Source: Candidatus Helarchaeota archaeon | GTDB lineage: Archaea; Asgardarchaeota; Lokiarchaeia; Helarchaeales; HEL-GB-A | Reading direction: 5' to 3' | Length of the DNA: 18,370 nt | Assembly: GCA_013375455.1 (NCBI GenBank) | Contig: JABXJT010000095.1 | Span: 1-18,370 of the forward strand | Shown: in pieces, positions 12,812 through 18,370 of the stretch | How the letters are laid out: every line of letters begins with the position of its first letter | Numbering within the stretch: position 1 is the stretch's first letter | Translations under genes and position numbers: made by a program | The notes under the pieces: generated by a model | The model's input: only the letters and a program-made list of their open reading frames with translations | Databases searched by the model: none | Told to the model about the DNA's origin: nothing

Positions 12812-15800
12812 TTATACCCATAATTTTTCTAATTTAGTCCTGATGTCATTCACCCTTTGTGTTATTTCGGATGCTTTTTCCTTGTCTCCCATTTTTTCGG
12901 ATAATTCAGCAGCTTCTTCGAGAAGAGTAATTGCTTCATTGAAGTTTCCTCCTCTTATGGCCTCATCAGCGTCCGCAATAAAATTATCTCGCTCCTCACG
13001 TAGTTTTTTCTCCATTTCTTTCTCAGCTCTATCCGCCTCTACAGATACTTTGGGAGTGGGGGCTGGAGCTTTGTCGGGTTTTTCAGCTTCAGTTTCTGCT
13101 ATAAAATAGAGAAAGGCGAGTTGGGTAGCATCTTCAAATTTTGTTACATCACCTCTCCATGTTTTTAAATGCTCCTCAAAGGTTCGCTCAAAAGAATCGG
13201 TGAATTTCGCTAGGTTCTCTTTAAGATGTTTTGTAATTGACCCGGAGAGAACAAGGGCGACCCGAACATAACGTCCTACATGCATCTCGATCTCGAAGTT
13301 CTTGTAAGCTAATTTCTTCATTGCAGCAGCCTCTGTGGTTAGTTCGGAACCAAAGCTCTGAATAGCGCTTAAGAATCCACTAATTAAGTCAGGGTCTACT
13401 GATTTTTCGGCGAAATTGTGTTGAAATATGGCAACGCCGGAATTTTCATCGATAACCAATAAGAAAATCAGTATTCGTTGGGAATATTTTTTCTCCAAAT
13501 CATTCATCATCATGCTTAAATTCTGATTTTTTTCTTCAAATGAGGAAATAGTTTTTACGTCTTCTGGAAAGGTGGATTTATACATGGAAATATTAGATTG
13601 GATTAAAGCACTTATTTTCTCAAGATAGAGATTAGTTTCATATTTGAGATTTAGCGCGGATTGTCCTGTCAATGTTGCATCGGGGTCGATGTATTGTTCT
13701 AGTTCGGCACTCCAATAGCCAAGATCTATGGAGAGCATCGGTAAATCGCGTTGAATTCGTTTTGATATCGCTTGAATTGAACTAAGAACCTCGTTTACAG
13801 TCGAATCTAATTCGCATTGTTTAAAAAGCTGAATTAATTCTTCTGAAAACTTGAAAGCACTCAAAAGTTGTTTGCGAATTTTTTCAGGGGCTTGTTTCAT
13901 TTTAGCAAATTCGGCAGTTTGGACTGCTCTACGTCTCCGGAGAACAATGAAGGTCGTAGAAGCTACCCCAGCCACTATTGCGATGATAATGATGAGGATG
14001 GTAATAAAATTAGAGGGTTCTTCTTCTGCCGTTTGAATGATGGCAGCTGTGAGTTGGGTTTCCGAATTGCCTGCGATATCTGAAACTCGGAATCTAATGG
14101 TATTATTCGTGAGGGAATATTGATTAAAGGGTACCGCATTCACCTTGAGGTATAAGTAACCGGTTGCCCCATCACTTGCAGGGATTAGGCAGGCAGAATC
14201 TAGAAAAACGCCATCCACAAGGATCCAGTTAGTTGGAGTCAAGGATCCATTAGTAGAGTATGCATGCTGGGCGCTGGAAAGGTTAATCCCTGCCCCATCT
14301 ATATAAACCCGACATATAACCTCTGGATTTTTATCATGGGTAATGTTTACCGGACTTATTACATTGAAACCGGTAGGAGGTGTATTATCGATTGTGAAAG
14401 ACCATGAGAAGGTGGGTATCGCATTACCTGCGTTATCTGAACCATTTAAATCGACATTTACTTCCTGCCCGCCTAAGAACGGTGTCGCATCCCAGTTCAC
14501 CGTTGTGCCATCCCAACTATGGCTACGCACTACCCCCTCTACTGAGAGAACGATAGAGGATGCATTGATACCACTTAGACTATCAGTAAGGTCGACACGA
14601 ATGGTCGGCGTGATATCGTTCGTGTAATTAAAATTGCCAGGACGGGGATTGGAAACCTGTGGGAGAGTTATATCTTTGTAAAATTGCCAAGAATAAAAAG
14701 GTCCATCAAATATGTTCTTAGCACCATCCCACGCTTTAAAATAGACAACGTGACTCCCATTACTTAGGGCATTCCATACGGAACTATCCATCATAAAATT
14801 CGTTGTATAGGTATTGCTTGCGTGATCAGTAAAAATTTCAGACCAATCACTGGTATTTATTCCAGTTGGAATGTAAGAATCTACTTTATAATATCCCCCA
14901 TCGAGCGAGATGGTATCTATGAAATCCACATCCATGGCGGGAGCAGTATTATAGTAATTTCCCGCCGCGGTTTTTACGCGAATAGTTGGTTTGCTCTTAT
15001 CTTCTCCAAACTTAACTAGTGCAATGGTACCATTGTTGGTTGCACACACCTCTTCGTATCCATCTCTATCAAAATCACAGATAAGAGGACGAGGGGGTAA
15101 TGGCTCTCCGAGAATATAAGAACCATTATAGCAAAACTCTTGTAACATCTGTCCAGATAGATCGAATATAAAAAGTGTATCATTTATCTGCACGATTATC
15201 TCTTGATCCATGTCTCCAAGCACGTTTCCAACATTATGTGCTGCGATGCCACTCTGCGAAAAATTGTAACTCCAAATGAATGATGAGTTTTCCCCGTGAA
15301 ATAAAAGGAGTGCAATTTTACTAAAATCATCATGATTGACTACTAAATCCAAAATTTCATCTTGATTATCATCATCGACATCCAATAAGATGGGACGTTC
15401 AGCACTATCTGGATAGATTAGGCCATACACTGCTGGATAATTGAATGTCCATTTTTCCGAGCCTGATTCTTCGTAAATCCTGATGAAGCTATCCCCAGCT
15501 ACTGCTAGTTGCGGACATACTTGGACTGCTATTTCTAGCATTCCATCTCCATCAACATCACCGAATCCCATCCCCAGTTCATCTCCACCCATCACACCTG
15601 CATAACTGGCAGTCCAATTAGTAGAGAAGTCATCATTAAAAACGTAGATATCTGGGCTACCTGAGGTTATTATTTTATTATCATATGGATTGTCATAAAG
15701 ATTTTTAACGTGCATGCTCCGACCCCATCCTCCCAAAAAGGGACTGGTCCATAAGAAGGTCCCATTGTTAGCCAGCACGTGGGCTTGATCGCCATCAGGA

Positions 15801-17590
15801 GATCTAGCTGCAATATCATTTATTTGATCCCCATTAATATCACCTAATGCTACCGATTCGAATTTACCCGCACCCGCATGGGCATAAGTCCATAACAACG
15901 CTCCAGATCCATTGAACGCGTAAAGCAATTTATGGGTTGAAGTAGAAGAGGGAACGATAATCTCTGCGATAGAATCGCCCGTGATGTCACCCACTTTCAT
16001 CTCTTCGGAAGTTACCCCCGAAGGACCAGCCCAAGGGAGGTCACCAAATAACGCAGAAAAATTCTTGCTCCAAAGCGTGGACCCATCTGATGAATTTAAT
16101 ACCCAGAACATTGGACATTCGCGAGAAAATGCAACAATTTCAGGTATTCCATCGCCGTTGATATCCCCATTATCCCATGAAGTAACATTATAACTCATCA
16201 TTTTTTTCCAAACAAGGTCTTGAATAATAATTACCGCTTTTCTGTAGAATATATCCCAATCCGATCCTGCATTGCTGTAATTCGTCAAATCTTCCCATAA
16301 AATGTGCATATATCCGAATCCATCTACCATAATTGATGGATTCCGAGAATTTTCCGTGCAGTTTGTGGAGATCACCTCGGTTTTGCTCCAGCTACCCGTA
16401 AGGGCATTCCGGCGCTTGTAGAATATGTCATCATCCGTTCCCGCGCCACTATAATTCGTCGGATCGTACCACGCCACGTGCATATTCCCAGCACCGTCCA
16501 CCACGCTAGTTGACCAAATAGAATTATCTGTACTCTCCGTAGAGACTACCTCCGTCAGGGTCCAGCTACCCGTTGTGACATTCCAGCACTTATAAAATAA
16601 ATCTAAATCTATTCCCGCGCCACTATAATTCGTAAGATCGTCCCACGCTATGTGTACGTTCCCAACTTCATCTACCCCAATTGATGGAAAAGAGGAAAAA
16701 GCATCGCTTTCTGTGGAGACTAACTCAGTCGTGGTCCAATTACCCGTGGTGGCATTCCAGCATTTGTAAAAGATATCCATATCCGATTCAGCTCCCCCGT
16801 AATCCGTTTCATCGTCCCATGCCACGTACACGTTCCCGGACTCATCCACTGCAATTGTTGGATGATAAGAATCAGTTGTGCTTTCTATGAAGAGCACCTC
16901 AGTCATAGTCCAGTTACCCGTTGTGGCATTCCAACATTTGTAGAATATGTCAACATCCGGTCCCGCGCCACTATAATTCGTCGAATCGTACCACGCCACG
17001 TGCACGTTCCCAGCATCATCCACTGCGATCATTGGATTAGTAGATCTAAAATTGCTCTCCGTGGAGACCAATTCTGCCGAGGTCCAGGTTCCCGTGGTGG
17101 CGCTCCGGCGTTTGTAGAATATATCCCGATCCGGTCCCGCCCCCCCTGTATCCGTCCGATCGCCCCATGCTACATGCAGGTTTCCAGCCCAATCTATTGC
17201 GATTGTTGGATCAAGAGTGTCATCCGTGCTCTCGGTGGAGATCACTTCTGCCGAGGTCCAAATACCCGTGGTGGCGTTCCAGCACTTGTAAAATATGTCA
17301 ACATCCGGTCCCGCGCCGCCATAATCTTTCTCATCATCCCATACCACGTGTACATGCCCAGCCACATCTACTGCGATGGCTGGGTTGGAAGAAGTCTCGT
17401 TGCTCTCCGTGGAGATCACCTCGATAGTTGTATGATTCCACTCAGATATTTCTAATTCCACTAGAAAATTCTCTGAATTTTCTGTATTTTGATACTTCAA
17501 TGAGCTCTTATTTCTAACAAAATAAATGAAGCTATTAAACAAGAGAATCGAAAAAAGCAATAAAATTAATTTCAAATTATTTCTTTTCAT
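12812..17590 (-). CDS. Giant single-pass surface receptor-like protein with cytosolic longin-like and TPR domains
   Basis: This is a 1592-residue protein. Residues 1-26 are a signal peptide or anchor. Residues about 53-452 are seven tandem 58-residue units (E57, E115, E173, E231, E289, E347 and E405 mark equal positions; core NVHVAW, D-I-F-Y-K), which indicates a sialidase-like seven-bladed propeller. Residues 455-865 have seven FG-GAP/integrin-like calcium motifs (DINGDGIPEI, DITGDSIAEI, DINGDQINDI, DVDGDGMLEI, DVDDDNQDEI, LGDMDQEI, DFDRDGYEEV), a second propeller. Residues about 866-1185 are three Ig-like domains. TM is 1194-1217, then RRRR marks the cytosolic side. Residues 1225-1365 are helical. 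Residues 1370-1480 have a longin pattern (ILIFLLVIDENSGVAIF, helix, strands, two helices). An acidic/Pro linker and one TPR unit (1540-1582) end it. Many NxS/T sequons occur outside. Likely surface sensor or adhesin signalling to cytosolic GTPase machinery (inference). The start has GGGGGG 8 nt upstream. Confidence 0.9.
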   Translation of the reverse strand: MKRNNLKLILLLFSILLFNSFIYFVRNKSSLKYQNTENSENFLVELEISEWNHTTIEVISTESNETSSNPAIAVDVAGHVHVVWDDEKDYGGAGPDVDIFYKCWNATTGIWTSAEVISTESTDDTLDPTIAIDWAGNLHVAWGDRTDTGGAGPDRDIFYKRRSATTGTWTSAELVSTESNFRSTNPMIAVDDAGNVHVAWYDSTNYSGAGPDVDIFYKCWNATTGNWTMTEVLFIESTTDSYHPTIAVDESGNVYVAWDDETDYGGAESDMDIFYKCWNATTGNWTTTELVSTESDAFSSFPSIGVDEVGNVHIAWDDLTNYSGAGIDLDLFYKCWNVTTGSWTLTEVVSTESTDNSIWSTSVVDGAGNMHVAWYDPTNYSGAGTDDDIFYKRRNALTGSWSKTEVISTNCTENSRNPSIMVDGFGYMHILWEDLTNYSNAGSDWDIFYRKAVIIIQDLVWKKMMSYNVTSWDNGDINGDGIPEIVAFSRECPMFWVLNSSDGSTLWSKNFSALFGDLPWAGPSGVTSEEMKVGDITGDSIAEIIVPSSTSTHKLLYAFNGSGALLWTYAHAGAGKFESVALGDINGDQINDIAARSPDGDQAHVLANNGTFLWTSPFLGGWGRSMHVKNLYDNPYDNKIITSGSPDIYVFNDDFSTNWTASYAGVMGGDELGMGFGDVDGDGMLEIAVQVCPQLAVAGDSFIRIYEESGSEKWTFNYPAVYGLIYPDSAERPILLDVDDDNQDEILDLVVNHDDFSKIALLLFHGENSSFIWSYNFSQSGIAAHNVGNVLGDMDQEIIVQINDTLFIFDLSGQMLQEFCYNGSYILGEPLPPRPLICDFDRDGYEEVCATNNGTIALVKFGEDKSKPTIRVKTAAGNYYNTAPAMDVDFIDTISLDGGYYKVDSYIPTGINTSDWSEIFTDHASNTYTTNFMMDSSVWNALSNGSHVVYFKAWDGAKNIFDGPFYSWQFYKDITLPQVSNPRPGNFNYTNDITPTIRVDLTDSLSGINASSIVLSVEGVVRSHSWDGTTVNWDATPFLGGQEVNVDLNGSDNAGNAIPTFSWSFTIDNTPPTGFNVISPVNITHDKNPEVICRVYIDGAGINLSSAQHAYSTNGSLTPTNWILVDGVFLDSACLIPASDGATGYLYLKVNAVPFNQYSLTNNTIRFRVSDIAGNSETQLTAAIIQTAEEEPSNFITILIIIIAIVAGVASTTFIVLRRRRAVQTAEFAKMKQAPEKIRKQLLSAFKFSEELIQLFKQCELDSTVNEVLSSIQAISKRIQRDLPMLSIDLGYWSAELEQYIDPDATLTGQSALNLKYETNLYLEKISALIQSNISMYKSTFPEDVKTISSFEEKNQNLSMMMNDLEKKYSQRILIFLLVIDENSGVAIFQHNFAEKSVDPDLISGFLSAIQSFGSELTTEAAAMKKLAYKNFEIEMHVGRYVRVALVLSGSITKHLKENLAKFTDSFERTFEEHLKTWRGDVTKFEDATQLAFLYFIAETEAEKPDKAPAPTPKVSVEADRAEKEMEKKLREERDNFIADADEAIRGGNFNEAITLLEEAAELSEKMGDKEKASEITQRVNDIRTKLEKLWV
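16235..17434. repeat. Seven 174-bp tandem repeats encoding propeller blades
   Basis: Seven in-frame units, each exactly 174 bp (58 codons) apart, encode the first propeller of the surface protein. DNA-level similarity is obvious: blocks such as CCACTATAATTCGT and GTGGCATTCCAGCA recur. The copies differ enough that they are not a fresh expansion, but the unchanged spacing and shared codons suggest duplication and homogenisation by recombination. Confidence 0.85.
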
Positions 17591-17840
17591 GTCAATTACC
17601 CCCCATAAAATTTGTAATCCTCTCTGGTTTAAAATCTCCTTCTTTCTTTTGATTATTTCGAGATAAGGTATTAATTATATCTAAATAATGTTATCCTTCT
17701 TTTTTATTTTAAAAATTGTGCGTGATTCTATTCAATCACAAATTATTTCAAGATTATTTTTATCTTAAAAAAACTATTAATTAGTTCAATTTATGAAAAT
17801 GATTATAATAAAAGTAAATAGTATTTAAACATGAAAAACC
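17591..17840. promoter_or_regulatory. Divergent AT-rich promoter region
   Basis: This is 250 bp between divergent genes. For the surface protein (minus), a TATA-like AGATATAATTAA (about 17671-17682 on the plus strand) lies 80-90 nt upstream of the ATG, implying a leader of about 55-60 nt. The leader contains GGAGATT and a tiny MGGN ORF ending next to the real start. For the plus-strand membrane protein, TTATAATAAA (17803-17812) lies 28-38 nt before the ATG, fitting a leaderless or short-leader mRNA. Confidence 0.4.
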
Positions 17841-18370
17841 ATGCAAATCGACAATTCACAATTGTTAATTTGGTTCTTTTGTATTCTATGTAGTATTCTC
17901 CAAGCAATCATAACCATTTTTCACCAAAAAATTCGGAATAGAATTCAGTTCAAGCTATATTCCGTAATTTTTTTTGGAAATGTAATTTTCTTATTAATAT
18001 TGTCGAATTTTTTAGTTATCTTCTCGCAGGATCTAATTGTAATCATATTTGAGATGTTTGAAATTATTTTCCTTCAAATATGTTTATTGATTTACGTGAA
18101 AATAATATGGAGAAAAGAAACGACATTGCCCTTATTCTTTTTTTCAATTTTTCTATTTTTAACTTTCCGAACAATTGGATTATATTTTCTTGCTCAGCTT
18201 ATTTCTTTAGATTTACCTTCAAGTTTTTCATATATTTTCTACATCTATAATGAAGTTTTGATCATTACCTGTGTGCTTTTATTCTTATCTTTCCTCTTAT
18301 TTGTTTTTATTAGAATTTTTTCCAATATATCAATTTATCGCTCTATTTTTACGTTAATATGGGCGTGCAT
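17841..18370 (+). CDS. Polytopic membrane protein, N-terminal part (continues beyond window)
   Basis: The frame is open from ATG at 17841 to the right edge (176 codons). An in-frame TGA at 17832-17834 excludes an earlier start. The protein begins MQIDNSQLLIWFFCIL and has five hydrophobic segments, near residues 7-26, 38-61, 67-90, 96-121 and 137-160, separated by short basic loops such as HQKIRNR and VKIIWRKE. It is rich in Phe, Ile and Leu. Histidine-kinase-type membrane sensor regions can look like this, but nothing specific is visible and no function is assigned. It is divergent from the surface protein gene and shares its promoter region. Confidence 0.75.
   Translation, partial: MQIDNSQLLIWFFCILCSILQAIITIFHQKIRNRIQFKLYSVIFFGNVIFLLILSNFLVIFSQDLIVIIFEMFEIIFLQICLLIYVKIIWRKETTLPLFFFSIFLFLTFRTIGLYFLAQLISLDLPSSFSYIFYIYNEVLIITCVLLFLSFLLFVFIRIFSNISIYRSIFTLIWAC

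Noticed and set aside
12758..12818. GGTATAAA/TTTATACC as a bidirectional terminator hairpin
   Set aside because: The arms are only 8 AT-rich pairs with a 45-nt loop, so a stable stem is unlikely.
16862..17455. 197-aa plus-strand ORF with repeated sequence
   Set aside because: It is antisense to the propeller repeats; its length and repetition come from the 174-bp periodic coding on the other strand.

Overview
The window looks like a chromosomal segment of an Asgard archaeon, possibly of a Lokiarchaeia or Heimdallarchaeia-type lineage; the exact lineage cannot be told from sequence alone. The DNA is AT-rich. Several promoters show TATA-like boxes about 25-35 nt upstream of start codons, consistent with archaeal leaderless mRNAs, and other genes have Shine-Dalgarno motifs. 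The gene content is rich in eukaryote-like parts: Rag/Arf-type small GTPases with C-terminal roadblock domains, longin-like domains, TPR and HEAT repeats, and a very large N-glycosylation-prone surface protein. There are no ribosomal, tRNA or core metabolic genes.

Layout. 1-702 (-): start of a coiled-coil protein with a Pro/Ala/Thr/Arg repeat linker, cut by the window edge. 703-969: regulatory stretch with a 42-bp tandem duplication and an inverted repeat, plus a possible 20-residue ORF on the + strand. 970-3240 (-): 756-aa protein with two near-identical zinc ribbons flanking seven TPR-like units of about 58 residues. 3359-4552 (-): helical protein of unknown function. 4716-8967 (+): probable operon of a RagA-type GTPase, a second Rag-type GTPase with a helix-hairpin-helix-like N-terminus, and a polytopic membrane protein with a cytosolic HEAT-repeat tail. 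8989-9229: a small non-autonomous IS200/IS605-like element carrying TnpB omega-RNA-like hairpins but no tnpB. 9227-11689 (-): a longin-PIN-TPR fusion protein. 11866-12741 (+): winged-helix regulator. 12812-17590 (-): 1592-aa single-pass receptor-like protein with two probable seven-bladed propellers and Ig-like domains outside, and a longin-like domain plus one TPR unit inside. 17841-18370 (+): N-terminal part of another polytopic membrane protein.

How it may fit together (inference). In eukaryotes, Rag GTPases dimerise through roadblock domains, sit on membranes through roadblock/longin scaffolds, and are regulated by longin-domain proteins such as NPRL2/NPRL3 and folliculin. This window has two Rag-type GTPases, a membrane HEAT protein in the same operon, an NPRL2-like longin protein immediately convergent, and a transmembrane surface protein whose cytosolic tail is longin-like. 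I read it as a candidate archaeal surface-sensor-to-Rag-GTPase module. The gene families are well supported by motifs; their functional coupling is a hypothesis.
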